Assembly: GCA_033439795.1 (NCBI GenBank)
Contig: JAUTDP010000007.1
Location: 744,001 to 808,000 of the forward strand
Direction of reading: 5' to 3'
Length of the DNA: 64,000 nt
DNA from: Sordaria brevicollis
Taxonomy: Eukaryota; Ascomycota; Sordariomycetes; Sordariales; Sordariaceae
Shown here: in pieces, positions 20,799-33,600 of the stretch
How the letters are laid out: each line of letters begins with the position of its first letter
Numbering within the stretch: position 1 is the stretch's first letter
The notes under the pieces: generated by a model
What the model saw: only the letters and a program-made list of their open reading frames with translations
Told to the model about the DNA's origin: nothing
The model's database searches: none
Made by a program: the position numbers and the translations under genes

Positions 20799-23156
20799 TC
20801 ACCTGCCTCTCTGGCTAGCAGGGCCCTTGGGAATCTCCTTGGTGGCCAGCGGATCCCTAACGAGCAGCTTCACCTTACCCTCCCCAATCTCCACACCCTG
20901 GGAAAGGATGTCAACATCATCCCTGGGCTCGTCCTTCTTTACCAAACTGACGCCGTCTACCGACAACGACTTATCCCAACTTCTCGCATCGATACCCAAA
21001 ATTCCGCCCATGCTGTTCCTATCACCTGGCACCGAGAATTCACGGTAGGCGTAACGCCACTCGTTGAGAAAGGTGCGCAGCGCCTTGCCAACCTTGTCCT
21101 TGCCGTTCTTGCTGTGGTGCCCGGTACCGGTAATGGCATAGATAGGTCTGCTCTCGTTTGTGTTCTCTGTCAAGATACCAACAAGGTACTCAACTGCCTC
21201 TTCGGGATGAAGACCGTGCAAGTCAACGTAGATCTCGGGGCAGTTGCCGTTGTTGCTGTTCCGCTCCTCGTATAGAAGTGATGCGGCTTCACGATGGGCT
21301 TTTCTCATCAAGTCGTTTTCACTCTGGCCGCGCAAGCTCAACGCCTTGGCAGCACGGGCGTCGTTGCGGTTCCACGCTTGGGCAGCACTAAAAAGTCATT
21401 GTCAGTTTTATGGCCCAATGTAGTGACCTTTTGAACGACGTACCTCTGTAGGAACTTATTGCGGAGGCCACCGTGCTTGATGGCCTCCTGTCGTGCCTTG
21501 AGATACGCCTTGTTTGCCTTCTCTCCAGTCTCGAGCCAGGGGATGTGCTTGGGCGGTGGGATGGCCTGAGCAGCAGCGCTGTTCTCACCATTTCGAATGC
21601 TAGTCGAGCTACCATTACGACCCAGCTTACCATTAGGCCTCAAGTTGATGTTGACAGGAGAGGGTGACATCTTGACAATATCGGCGAGCGTGCTTGGGCC
21701 TGGACTGGAGATTTCTTTGCTGCTGCTGCTACCACTTCCAGTATGGCCATGCCCCCCTCTCTTACCATGGTGCTTCTTGCTTTGCTTAGCCAAGGCGGCA
21801 CCCAACGTGGGGAAGGCTTCCGAATCATCAGGAGACGGGACTTGTTGTGGGGCTTCCTTTTGCTGGTGTCGACTACCTGGCCGAGATCGTGGACGGTCGG
21901 GATAGCCGTAGTTGTGGTGGTGACCCTTGAAGCCCGGTGGCGGAGTGATTCCTACCGCGGGAGTGTTTGCGGACGCCGGGAAAACGGACAACTGCTCAGG
22001 AGTTCCCGGCTGCAACGATGGGAAACTGTTATAATCCTGAACGTTTACAGTCGAATAATGCGTCGGTGGTGTGCCTGAGCCGTCAAGATGCAGTTTGTTC
22101 ACCAGGTGAGCCGGGTCATGGGAGAATACACAGGTATCACGGGCCAAACAGTTGCCAGCAACCCAGTACCTAGAGAAGTCAGCCTCAAGGTCTGGGTCTT
22201 CAATATCAAGACGTAACTTACTTGCAGATATGGTTGCTCAAGTCATGGCTGAACCGGCAGTCAGAGCGCAGACATTGGCCAGTAGACAGGTAAAACTTGC
22301 AGATCACTCCCGATCTCTGTTGGTCGGCCGGAGTCGCAGGGCGTTGGTCAGGCGTCATAGACTTGCCAATAACAACCACTTTGGCTTCATCATTATGGCC
22401 CGAAAGAGAGACATCGTCTTGCGCCTGGTCGCCCATGATAGAAGCAACGGTGGCACTCAGGTCATAGCCATGCATAGCAAGAGCAGCGCCGATCTCATCA
22501 TCCGTTTTACTCGGACCCAAGATGGACCTCAACATGTCAAACGGACTCATATCGGCCTGCTGAGTCGATACGAATTCGGGAGCGGCCACGTTCAAGCCAC
22601 TCGAGCCGCCGCCGATCGAGGAGGTCACGCTGAGGCGGTCGTCGTCACTAACGAGCCAGTCTACATTGTCCGACTGGTAATCTCCGAAAACCTCTTGTGA
22701 AGGGGGTTCATCATTGGCGGCAAACTGATAAGCGTTTAAATTAGGACTGTGAGGGACGGGTGTAGCGAACGCAAGTCGCGGAGATGGCCTAGGCGAGCCG
22801 AAAGGAGAAGCCGTAGAAGACATGGCCCGGCCGAAAGTTGTTGGCACATATCCAGGAGGAGCAAGCGGACTGACGCTCAAGCGAGGCGAGCTGGAAAGAG
22901 GAGTACTAGACCCTCTCCAGGGAGCTGGCGACGGGCGTCGGAGAATGCTCTGTCGTATGGATGGCGGACTTGTTGCCGTTCCGCCTCCGTCCCGAAACCT
23001 CCACATGGCATCTAACACTGCATTATCCAGTGACTGCCCGCTTAGGGTTGTCTTTTCCCTGAGAAGGTCTTGTAGCTTGTCCGTCTTCTCCTCATCGTCA
23101 AGGTCTGGGTCCTCGAGGACCGGAAGACAAATGTCATATGTCTCGTCAGACACCAT
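20799..23156 (-). CDS. CCCH zinc finger and SMR domain protein
   Basis: Three exons, 22222-23156, 21444-22169 and 20799-21387, join in frame to 749 residues. Two adjacent CCCH fingers lie at about 286-304 (C-x8-C-x4-C-x3-H) and 311-329 (C-x7-C-x5-C-x3-H). The first intron falls between the Cys of finger 2 and the rest of it. An N-terminal helical segment before residue 60 and a second one near 240-270 could bind ubiquitin or protein partners. The C-terminal third has a DUF1771-like helix (about 560-600) and an SMR domain with VDLHGLHPEEAVEYL (about 608-622) and TGTGHHS (about 640-646). SMR domains in yeast Cue2 and animal N4BP2 are RNA endonucleases, often in ribosome-associated mRNA decay. 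Here LHG and TGTGHHS are kept, so nuclease activity is plausible but inferred. Confidence 0.92.
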
Positions 23157-25616
23157 GTTGGGCGCAAAGTGGATTGTATGTGTGTTGTTAGGTGTTGGTG
23201 TTTCCTATTAAGCGCCGCCGTTGGTTGACAATGCGCCCGTGTAGTGCAAAAGCCACCAGGTGCTTGGGAAAGTCGGCGGCTGTTGTATTATGTGATTCGA
23301 CCGGAACAGACGGATGCCGACAGCGTCAGCCTCGGACGCAAGGGCGGGCTGGGTATGTCGGGCAGTCGGCGACTCGAATATGTGGGAGTCGAGGCCCGAG
23401 ATTTGTCGAGAAAGGATATTTGCTATGGTCGCAGGACCGGGGATTCGAAGTCGAATATGGGAAACCAGTGGGTGGTTCGTCAAGGAACCGAGCAAACGGT
23501 AGAGATCGAGAATCGGGCAGTTTCACGGCAGCGAGAGTAAGGGCCGACTACCTCTAGTAGCATGTTGTCACCGCTTCGTCGGACAGCGGAGGGGTCACAG
23601 GGGACCTTGCTTGTAGTTGAAAACGGTGAGTAGTGAATGGGGTAAGCCTAAGCGTGGTGGGCGAGCGTGCGTGCGTGGTGTAAGAATAAAAAGAAGCAAG
23701 TGGAAGAGTTGGGCAGCGTGTTGTGCGATGTTGTGAGAGGCCGGAATCGGTGTGACGGGACAGACGATGGGACACACCACGTTCAGAGTCCCGGGCTGAC
23801 TGGGTACGAGTAGAGGTCACGGTAGGATCCAGGGGCGGGAACCTTGACAACCTTGGCTCTTGAATCTGGTCCTTGGGACAAGATGACGGGAGACAACTTC
23901 CAATGTCGAGGAGAAGTGTCTTCGGATTAGAGAAGGTTGATAAGGATGTTGAAGGGAGGCGCAAACTGGTGATTCAGTAGCGAACTATAAGGCGGTAGTT
24001 GGTAGTGATGCTGTTTGGGAGAAGGAAGCGATGAGATGAGCAAGTTGAAGGGAGAGTGGCATGCTCAAAGTAGTACAGTACGTATTCCGCTATGGTGGTT
24101 GATGCTAGAGTAGAGTATAGAATGATCGGAGTGATCTGCCCGAGAAAGTGGGAGACTGCGATGTGAAGAGAACCTCAAGAGCGGAACAAACTTGGTGGTT
24201 GACAAGCTCAAGTCTCGACTGCGTGTTCGAGGAAACAACGAAGACTGACGGATCGAGCCCAGAAGGTGTGGATGACGGCGGGAGTGGAATGGATGATGGG
24301 GATGGGATGCACAGGGGAAGCTGCGCCGGTCCCGTCGGGCAGCACCTTCTTTCTGGTGGTGTGCTCAGCACTCACAGCGCTGGAAGTTGGAAACCGCAGT
24401 TGGTTGTTCCATCCATCCATTGAGGTTGTGATGCTAGGGCGACACGCCAACTCAAAATCGGCGGGGAGTCGGGGAGATAGGATAGGGCCAGCAGCCCAGC
24501 ACGGGGGAGGCCCTGGAACGAAGCAATGAGCTGATGGACGCGTGGGGTTGAACGGAAGCTGTCCGTGGCCGCCTGTCGGGGTGCGCACCGGGGGTCGAGT
24601 GGAGCCTTCCCTTGCCAAAACATTCCAACAGCGGGGCTTTTCTTACCGGATACGTACCGCGCACGGACCCAATATCAACTCAGCTGAGAGCCTCGAAACC
24701 TCCCGCCTCTTGTCGCCTCTTTCTCCCCCCTGTGTCACTGAGCTACTGTATGAGTGCATGTGGATGTTCCCCAGCCTTGGCTCCTTGGTGATACAATGCC
24801 AGCACTGACTGCCTAGCCCGCCGCTTCAATGCTCTTCTGACAGAAACCCCTATACGAGGAAGATGCCCCTTCTTATGCGGTATCTGAGCCCAACAGGGGC
24901 CATCATCGCTTCAGGCATGATTTGATGAAAGGGGAAGACCAAAAGGGGTCGAGGAAGCAAGTGGAATCCTTCGTGGGCAATGCCCAACAAGGGATGGGGG
25001 CGGCCCTCGAAGGCGGCCATGCCATGACCTATCCTGCTATCCCGAGGCTACGGTCAGTTTCTCGCTGAGTTACGGATGTCCATTGGCAGATTGATCGTCA
25101 TACAAAGCCACAGAGATCCGTCCAAAACGGGCGCATTGTATGGATCCCTTCTCATCGACGATTCAATGCCTATATGTCTCACCGGAAGCATACAGTACCC
25201 TGCACTTGATGACCTCCACGCCAGACCATTCAAGCATCCTTTTATACTCTCTAGCCGCTTGAACAACAGCACGACCACTTATGCACTCAGTCCATTTCAC
25301 TTCATACACCCTGGATTACCCGTCTTGGCTGATCGTTGCGAATAGGGCGGGTGCTAACAATAGCAGTTTAGGATTGCCGTATATGCCACTAAAGTTTCAC
25401 CACTGATTGTCCGTCCGGGGCAAATCCTCACATGTATGTAGCTCGCCCCTGAAGATCAAACCAACCAATCGCTGGAGAATGCGGTCTTATATGATGTCTA
25501 TATGGTCTACTTTTAGGTGCCCAGGTATCTACCGTGCATATCTACGTGATGTCATCTATAATCGAGCGCAAAGAGCCTCCATTTCCCGATTCAGACCCGG
25601 TATTGAAAAAGCACCT
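23157..25616. other. 2.5 kb spacer, no gene supported
   Basis: The left end is the 5' region of the CCCH-SMR gene, and the right end is the 3' region of the F-box/JmjC gene. Frames of up to about 136 codons exist on the minus strand but are Pro/Thr/Ser-rich chance translations of pyrimidine-rich sequence. No repeat or RNA gene is recognised. Confidence 0.45.
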
Positions 25617-27422
25617 TTAGGGAATCTCATCCTCCTCGTCGATATCATCGCCAAAACCAAAGGCAAAGGAGAAACCTCCGCCCTTCTTCTGTTCCGGTCC
25701 ATCGTCGGTGCAGTCGTGGCCAACGACCTGATCCCAGGTTCTCTTCTTATTTCCTTGCTTCTTCTCCATTTGCTTGATAGCCTCATCCAGCAGCTCAGGA
25801 TACTCGACTCTCAAGCGGTCAACAAAAAGGGTATACGGGTCCTCAACCTCCTTCTTGAATCCCGAAATCTGGTCGGCCTTGTACTTCAAGAACGACAGCA
25901 CATCCGACAGATGAGCCTTCGGCACAAAGTTCTGGGTGAGAGCAATGCCGGGCTCAATGTTCACAACCAGATGCCACCAGCCGCTGGGGACATGGAGGAT
26001 CTCGCCCGCGTGGCAGATGCCCTCTCTGCATTCGGGCAATCTCCGGGCCTCTGCGTGGAATTCGAGGAGCCACTCCGCAATGCTGAGAGGACTGGTGACC
26101 TCGCTCTGGTCCTCGGAAACATAGACGCCAGGAACCTGAGCCGAGGGCGGGAACATGATCCAGTACTTGGCTCCCTGGATGACCGCGTTCCAAGCGCTCG
26201 TCGCGTTGGGGTCCTTGTGGAAGGTAGAGCCGCTTCGTTCGGGTCCGATAATCATCCAGCGATGCGCCGGCCGCTCAGCGCCAAGCAGCTCGAAGAGATC
26301 CTTTCCGAAGCAATCCGGGTTCCAGTAAGCGGCGTCCGGAGACTTGCCGACGTCGATCTTCATCTTCTCGGCGAACTTCTTGTCGAACAAGTAAAGAGGG
26401 CTCTCGTCGTGGCTGTCCTTCATGTACTGATAGTACGTGTCGAAGCTCCAGTCCACCGCCTCAGCACGGAAGACCACGTCCGAGTACATCTTGTGTAGGC
26501 TGTCCATGTTCCAGGACTTGAGGACGGGCCATGACTGAATGCACCTGGTGAGGATAAATGGCTTCTTGCTCCATTTCTCCGCGAACTCCTCGTACGTCAG
26601 ATCGTCGAGACTAGGGATCTTGTTCGCAGGCGGGATGTTTCTCGTGTATTTGGGCAATGAGATGTGGCTGCAGACAAACGGACGATGCAAGACATCAGAG
26701 AAAACGTTGCTGCAGTCGATCTTGATACGCTTCTCGGGTGAAAGACCGAGAACGGTCGCTCTCCAAGAGCCTTGCCATTTGAATGAGGACTTGTCTTTAA
26801 ACTCAGACCTACACCTCGGTTAACATGCGTTTAAAGGTTTCACATCATCGTTAGGCAGGAGATGTCGAGTGCTTTGAAGTGAGTTCACAACATCCTACAC
26901 GACTACATACAGATCGACAAACATGCTCAAGCCTCTGATATCCAAGGTTTATATCTGACGAGAAATGCCATTTACACTACGAAGAATACGTGTTGGGCCA
27001 ATTCTATGGTCAGGGGTCGAGTGACTCGCAAGAAGAGGGGATTTGTGTTTTCTGTCCCACGAGATATGGTGTGTCACTTACTCTAAGAAGATGGTTTTCC
27101 AGAGGTCGTCAGAGCTGCAGTGAGCATAGAGAAATTTGCAGGTATAACCGAGAAGCCTCAGAGTACGCTTATCCAGATACTCAAAGAGCTGGGCAAGCAT
27201 CTCGTCGGGCAAGACCTGAAGGTAACCCAAACTGACCCTGGCATCGGTGCCAGTGTGGAAATACTTGTTGCCTAGAGGTTTGATCCCCAGAGGGTGTGTA
27301 GGAACAGATGACTCAACTGCTGTTGAGGCATCATCCTCATCAGTCACTCTCTGACTCCCATTTCCATTGGCCTCGAAGTTGAGGTTGTCCGGCTTTTGTT
27401 GGTGGTCGGTTGAGAGAAGCAT
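25617..27422 (-). CDS. F-box and JmjC domain protein (JMJD6-like 2-oxoglutarate oxygenase)
   Basis: Two exons, 27082-27422 and 25617-26808, are joined by a 273 nt intron (GTAAGT...GTAG). The reading frame across the junction gives IFLESEFKDKSSF, 510 residues in total. Residues about 65-114 form an F-box (LPDEMLAQLFEYLDKRTLRLLG...). The JmjC core carries the iron ligands as H311-K-D313 in STFHKDPNATSAWNA and the distal His393 in VPSGWWHLVVN. Lys328 is in the position that binds 2-oxoglutarate in JMJD6. The tail is acidic (DDIDEEDEIP). JMJD6 relatives hydroxylate lysines of splicing factors. The fused F-box suggests an SCF substrate-recognition role as well. The activity is inferred from conserved residues. 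No signal peptide or membrane segment is seen. Confidence 0.92.
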
Positions 27423-28518
27423 CGTGTGAAATTATTCTGGGAGGTGCCGATTCTGCCTGGCTGTCATATGATGTCGGCCAAAGCGTAGCAAGGTATCTAA
27501 TCCTCCAAAGTGTCGCAGCCAACTGTCGAATCGGAGAATAAGGCTACACTGGGCTGCTGCGAGCGTGTTGAGTGGAAGAGGATGGAAACGGGCCAGCGTC
27601 CAATGAATAATACCAATCGTAACAATGGCTAGTCTGCGCTGAGGAAGGTGTGTGAGCGAAGGTGGGAGGACACCACTTGGTGGCTGCAAGGTCCCAGAGA
27701 AAATCCGGTTGTGGCCAAAGTGAACCCCCTCGTCAGGCAGTTTAACTTGAATGAAAGAAAGAGGCGGATTTGTAGAGTAAATATGGCAGAGCAGAAAAAT
27801 ATCACGAAGAAAAGAAATCAGGAGAGTCCAACCAACAGGAGGATGAGCTATGAATATTTGCCCCGGGACCCCCTGTCCGTGGTCTCACGATAAGCTGGGC
27901 TTCAAGCGTCGCCGTTGCAATGGCAGGCAAAAAAAAAAAAAAAAAGAATTAAGCCACTCTCTTGCAGCGAGACCACTGCCCTGCCCAGTGAAAGAAAGAT
28001 CGGACGTCGGAGAGAACGTGAAAAGAAAACCTTCAGGGTAACGGCGCTAGTGCCAAGACTACCCCACCATTGAAATGCGAAAGCTCTCTAATTGGTTTGC
28101 AGCCGTTCGCTTTGGTGGGGGATGTAAAAAAAAGTTGCAAGTGACTGGCCATGCGACGCGGGCGGCCATTCACGGTTACCCTCCAGCTGCCTGAGGCACA
28201 CATAAATTTCCGGTCCGCCAGCAAAATGAGTTTTTATCTGTCCGCCTACACCACAGGCTACTCCTCTTTTCTGCCCACCACTTCCCAACCCACATACACA
28301 AACACCCCCATCCCTCGACCTTTTTTTCCAGATCCTTTTCTCTCAGCAATCTGGGAGTTTTTGAATCTGTCACCAAATACTTAATATCCTCCAAAACATA
28401 TCTGCAACGTGACGTTTGCGGATATTCATTGCTCTCCTACCCCACCAACACTCAATAGTATTTCCAGATCTAAGCAGGGCTTGGATCAGGAAATCTTTGC
28501 CAAACCACAACCGCAATC
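27423..28518. promoter_or_regulatory. Divergent promoter region of the F-box/JmjC and eIF4A genes
   Basis: The 1.1 kb between two divergent start codons holds both promoters. It contains a homopolymer A run at about 27929-27945. The pyrimidine-rich stretch at 28260-28340, upstream of eIF4A, is typical of strongly expressed fungal genes. I can place no specific factor site with confidence. Confidence 0.45.
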
Positions 28519-30109
28519 ATGGCTACCGATAAGGGACTCGAGGATATCCCCGAGGGTACGTTCAAACCATCGCCAACATCATCGAGGGCCATCACGACAT
28601 GCAGTCGACGACGACGTCGCCCGAGTGGTTGGCCGTCGCCTGTGTGCTGTCTGTGCCGGCTCGCCCCTCATCCCCTCATCCCCTCTTCCTGCCCCTCGTC
28701 GGCGTCCACATGTTGGGCCATCGCCATTGCACGCAGCAGTCACTGACATATCTTTCACCCCTACAGGACAGATCGAGTCTAACTACGATGAGACCGTTGA
28801 TTCGTTCGACGAAATGAACTTGAAGCCCGAGTTGCTTCGCGGTAAGAACACCAGTCCCGGCCGAGCGGTGTATACAGGTTCACATACTGATGGTTGATGT
28901 TAGGTATCTACGCCTACGGTTTTGAGCGCCCCTCTGCTATTCAGCAGCGTGCCATCATGCCCGTCATCAAGGGTAAGAAAAAACCACCACTCCTCGACAC
29001 GACGACCAACATTCGCTGACTCTCTCCAAAGGCCACGATGTCATTGCTCAGGCCCAGTCCGGTACTGGCAAGACCGCCACCTTCTCGATCTCCGTTCTCC
29101 AGAAGATCGACCCCACCCTCAAGGCCTGCCAGGCTCTTATCCTCGCCCCCACCCGCGAGCTTGCCCAGCAGATCCAGAAGGTTGTTGTCGCCATCGGCGA
29201 CTTCATGAACATCGAGTGCCACGCCTGCATTGGTGGTACCTCCGTCCGTGATGACATGAAGGCCCTCCAGGACGGCCCCCAGGTCGTCGTCGGTACCCCC
29301 GGCCGTGTCCACGACATGATCCAGCGTCGTTTCCTCAAGACCGATAGCATGAAGATGTTCGTTCTTGATGAGGCCGATGAGATGCTTTCTGTACGTATAT
29401 TCTGCAGTGCCCACGATCCTTGGATGCAAATTGCTAACTTTCCTTCTTTCTACAGCGCGGTTTCACTGAGCAGATCTACGACATCTTCCAGCTCCTTCCC
29501 CAGAGCACCCAGGTTGTCCTTCTCTCCGCCACCATGCCCCAGGACGTCCTCGAGGTCACTACCAAGTTCATGCGCGAGCCCGTCCGCATTCTCGTCAAGA
29601 AGGACGAGCTTACCCTCGAGGGTATTAAGCAGTTCTACATTGCCGTCGAGAAGGAGGAGTGGAAGCTCGACACCCTCTCCGATCTCTACGAGACCGTCAC
29701 TATTACCCAGGCCGTCATTTTCTGCAACACCCGCAGAAAGGTCGACTGGCTTACCGACAAGCTCACTGCTCGTGACTTCACCGTCTCCGCCATGCACGGT
29801 GACATGGACCAGGCCCAGCGTGACCTGATTATGAAGGAGTTCCGTTCCGGTTCTTCTCGTGTCCTCATCGCTACCGATCTTCTTGCCCGCGGTATCGATG
29901 TCCAGCAGGTCTCTCTTGTCATCAACTACGATCTTCCCGCTAACCGCGAGAACTACATCCACCGTATCGGTCGTGGTGGTCGTTTCGGTCGTAAGGGTGT
30001 TGCGATCAACTTCGTCACCGCTGACGATGTCCGCATGATGCGCGAGATTGAGCAGTTCTACAGCACCCAGATCGAGGAGATGCCCATGAACGTCGCTGAC
30101 CTCATCTAA
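28519..30109 (+). CDS. tif1: Translation initiation factor eIF4A (DEAD-box RNA helicase)
   Basis: Five exons, 28519-28555, 28767-28841, 28904-28972, 29032-29390 and 29456-30109, give exactly 397 residues, the usual eIF4A length. Motifs in order: Q motif ([10 protein letters not shown]), motif [25 protein letters not shown] in [11 protein letters not shown] in LLSATMPQ, and [13 protein letters not shown]. The end is MNVADLI. It unwinds mRNA 5' leaders as part of eIF4F in the cytoplasm. Codon use is strongly biased to C-ending codons, which fits high expression. The first intron (211 nt) is the longest. The Mutator-like transposon begins about 1 kb downstream of the stop codon. Confidence 0.98.
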
Positions 30110-31129
30110 ACAAAAAAAAGCAAAAATCCTCATTGATACACGATATCCTTTTCCTTACTCTCGGCATACCCCGCAACCTTTGCACGTCGGCATCCATAAG
30201 AGGCGGCCTCGTGTACACGGTTACTGATAGAGAAGGAGGTTGAGGACTCTTTCCTTTCTTACTGGAATTTGCGGGTTCAGCATCTAGGTGGTAATCTTTT
30301 CTTACACCACAAAAAGCGGTGGTACGGATCTAGCACGTGCGCACGCTCATTTACTTTAGAGGTGCTCGGTGCTCAAAAAAGACGGACGAAGGGTTTGACT
30401 GCTTTGTATTGGGGTTCTCTGGTCATCTGTAACTAGTTGTCAAGGGAAGTTCTCAAAATGCGATTTAGACTGAACTCTGGGTCTTGGTGTTGTGAAGCGG
30501 GCGATGGCCTGGTGGTCTTTGTGAGGGCCACAGGGACGACATATGATGATCATGACGGATCTTGTTCCCGGCAAGGCTGGATAGGCAGGGGGGTACAGCC
30601 AGGTCAGCTGCTTCTGCTTATTAGATTGTTAGGTTCAGTAACAGTGCTTTTGTAATTACTCCTTTTAACTTTGCCTTCTTTATGTGATTCCATGCTGTCT
30701 ATGGGGACCGTTGTGAACCAGTATTGTTATGACAATGGTTCTATTACGTTGTTGCTATGTCTGATAATCCTCCGGTGTGATAATAACTAGGCCGTCCCAA
30801 ACATACTCTATGAAACGATCGCATCAGCGACAAGTCGATTGTACCAGCGTTGTAAAGCAACAAGAGTATCGTTTCTTGGTCCCCTTGAAGTATTTAGGAA
30901 AGAGATGATAGACATGGTTTGGGCGTTGAATGAGCACCTAGCCGTAGTTCCTCCTGTGATTCATTGTACCGGACACAGCCTGTTTGTCTTGCTGTAATCC
31001 TTAAAACCTGTGTTTAGACTTCACTGTGGACATATAATTCGATCTCAGGACCAGCAGAACGGCCCTGGCCGATTCACCGTAACGCAATGTTGGGAGTCGG
31101 TCCAAAGTTGATGTCGTCTCCAACTTGAG
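30110..31129. other. 3' region of eIF4A up to the transposon edge
   Basis: This is ordinary-composition DNA with T-rich 3' untranslated sequence and no convincing frame. Its last nine bases (31121-31129) are the left target-site duplication of the transposon. Confidence 0.5.
31121..31129. repeat. 9 bp target-site duplication, left copy
   Basis: CAACTTGAG immediately precedes the left terminal inverted repeat. The identical nonamer follows the right terminal repeat at 42753-42761. Nine bases is the typical duplication length of Mutator-like elements. Confidence 0.9.
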
Positions 31130-31252
31130 CGGAATCGGTAGATGGCTAGACTCCATATGGTAACCGGCTAGACTTTCCCCACTTACAGGTGCCAGACCGA
31201 CCGCCAGATTGCAATCCACCCCAGCACAGTAAGCGAGCGCGCGCTACCACAT
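31130..31252. repeat. Left terminal inverted repeat of the MULE
   Basis: It starts CGGAATCGGTA and ends CTACCACAT. By eye about 110 of 123 positions match the reverse complement of 42630-42752, with no gaps. Ten of the 13 differences are transitions, as expected from RIP. The core is shared and contains ACTCCATATGGTAACCGG. Confidence 0.92.
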
Positions 31253-32699
31253 AGGCACTGTATACAATACTGGCGCCAAATCTATATTACTCTTTACGTA
31301 AAGCTATTTAAAAACCCCAAAATAATTAATTATTTATTTACCGAAGAGGTTAATACGGTTCCTACTAATTTAATTACACCCCTTATTATATTAATTATAT
31401 TAATTATATTAGTATTAATTATATTAGCGGCTTAAAGTATTCGCGTACGTACCTATTCTAATTTTAATACCCTTAATTAACGTACTAAGGAGGTTACTAA
31501 AAATGTACTCGCTTATTTAATTCGCCTAATACCTACCCTCTACCCTACTTCTACCCTAATATTAATAGTAGTATTATAGTTCGAAAGGGCTAATTATATT
31601 ACGTTAATAATATAATAAAATTTGACGAATTATATTATAATTAATTTAATAGAGGAGGAAATTAATTAGAAGAAGGAAAGAGGTTATTAATTTTAAAGGG
31701 CGCTTATATTATAAAATTATTTATAATACCGTTATAAAAATACGCTAATTATTCTACGTATAATATATTCTCTTTTATATATATTTATATAAAATTACTT
31801 AATTTAATAATAAGTAATAAATAATTTTTATATTAATTTTAATGGGTACCGCTTAAATTTAGTAAAGGGAATTAAAAAACTTATTTACTTTATTATTATG
31901 TTTATTAATTTAATATAAATATTAATTAGAGAAAAGGGCCTTAAATATAAAAAATAAGGGTATTAAAGGGAAGAAGAATTAGAAATTATTACGGGGGTAT
32001 TAGCGTTAAAAATTAAAATTAAAATTAAATAGGCTAAAACGCGGGAATCCCGCTTATAATAATAGGATTTTATTATATTCCCCTCGTATTACGAATCCCC
32101 CCTCCGTTACCCTATTTATATTACGTTACGCCTCCCCTCCTTCTTTTATATTACGTTAATTTAAAAGGCTCGTCGTAAAAAAGTATACGTACGTTATTAT
32201 ATTAATTTAAATCTATTAATTCTCTTATAAATAGAGGGGGGGGCTATTAATATTAAACGGCTCGTATACCTCTAAATTTAAACGGTCGTATATAATATAA
32301 TTAATAAAGTAATTATTAACCGTAGCCTCGGATAGCGCGTTTCTATACGGGCGGCGGCGATTAGGGAAGGGGATTAAATTTTAAATAATTATATAAAAAT
32401 TAATTAATAATATAAATAAAATTAAAGGGTAAAAAACGTACTAAAATTACGTCTTTATTATTTAATTAAATTATTACTACTATTTAGAATTAATTATTAA
32501 TACCAGTCTACATTTATAATACGCAATCTTTTTAATAAAATTTACTATATTATATCCAATAATAAATACTTATAAGGTAAATTATATTACGTCGTAAAAA
32601 TTTTATTATAATTTACGTATAATTTTAGTTTTAACTCCTATTTATTCCTTTATTAATCGTTATAAATATAATAGTATTATTTCTAAATTAACGCTATAA

Positions 32700-33260
32700 G
32701 GAAAAATCCTATTTTTTTTGATAAATTTTCGAAAATTTAAACGGCTTTATATTTTAATAATAAATTTTACCGTACTTCTATAGACCGTATAACGAAACGC
32801 TCCTTCTAAATAGCGTAAATAAAATAAATATATTTATAAAACTAATTTAAATTAACCAATCGGTTTTTAAAAAAGCGCTTAATAGCTTTATATACAAATT
32901 CGACTCTATTAATAACTTTAATACCAAAATTACGCAATTTTAAAACTATATAATTATTAAATTTATAAATCTATAGGAAGTAATATTTATATAAGTATTT
33001 AAATAATAGAATCTAGCGCGGAAATTCCTTATAGAGTAATTATTATACCCATTTAAATATAACTTTAATTTCTACGTATATTACCTTCTTCCATCTATCT
33101 ATAAAGCCTTCGTATATATTAAAGTAGAATCTTCTACCCTATACGAAATTTAGGACATTACAATTATATAATTGTATACTATCTCCTTAATTTTCTTCGA
33201 CTTAAGTAGCGCAATTAGCAGCGGCGTTATCTACAATTTCTTTAAAATCCTCCTCGAATA
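32700..33260 (-). pseudogene. MULE transposase relic, C-terminal part
   Basis: Reading the minus strand with stops ignored gives a continuous protein-like stretch: GFIDRWKKV, then EFPRQI, and LRNFGIKVINRVEFVYKA followed by a Lys/Arg-rich helix. The order of a Trp-Lys segment, an (N/H)FG-x-x-V-x-(S/N)RVE-x-x-(H/Y) motif and a helix is characteristic of the C-terminal region of Mutator-type transposases. Many TAG/TAA codons sit where Trp or Gln is expected (TGG or CAA/CAG mutated by RIP). It continues the transposase fragment at 41290-42360 and was separated from it by the LTR insertion at 33301-40982. Confidence 0.7.
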
Positions 33261-33295
33261 ATTAAATATTAAAATTTTACTTATTAGAATCTTTA

Positions 33296-33300
33296 TTATT
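33296..33300. repeat. 5 bp target-site duplication of the LTR retrotransposon, left copy
   Basis: TTATT directly outside the left LTR matches TTATT at 40983-40987 directly outside the right LTR. Five bases is usual for Ty3/Gypsy elements. The AT-rich context makes a chance match less improbable than usual. Confidence 0.7.
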
Positions 33301-33586
33301 TATTAAGGGATAGCGTTGGCACCGTTAGGTATATAATAAGATATATATTGTTACACGAAGAAAGGGAAGGGAGAAGTATATACGGAGGACTAGATATATA
33401 AGCGCGAGCCTATACCCTAGTCCGTATACACCTACGTAATACTATACGTAACTATAGGTAATTAAATCTAAATTATATCGAACTATAATATACGTACTAT
33501 AATCGGGAATAGTTATTAAGGATTTAGGCACTTATATAGGTAGTAAGTACGTATATTAAATATAATATAGGTATAATCCTATAATA
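33301..33586 (-). repeat. LTR (3' LTR with respect to the coding strand)
   Basis: It aligns along its whole 286 bp with 40697-40982. Shared landmarks include AAGGGATAGCG, GGGAGAAGTATA, CCTATACCCTAGTCCGTA and ATCGGGAATAGT-like blocks. On the minus strand it begins TATTATAGG and ends CCCTTAATA, a RIP-altered form of TG...CA ends. Confidence 0.9.
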
Positions 33587-33600
33587 TTATCCCCCTTTAA
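33587..33600 (-). other. Polypurine tract
   Basis: The minus strand reads TTTTAAAGGGGGATAA next to the 3' LTR, the expected position for the plus-strand priming site of an LTR retrotransposon. Confidence 0.7.
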
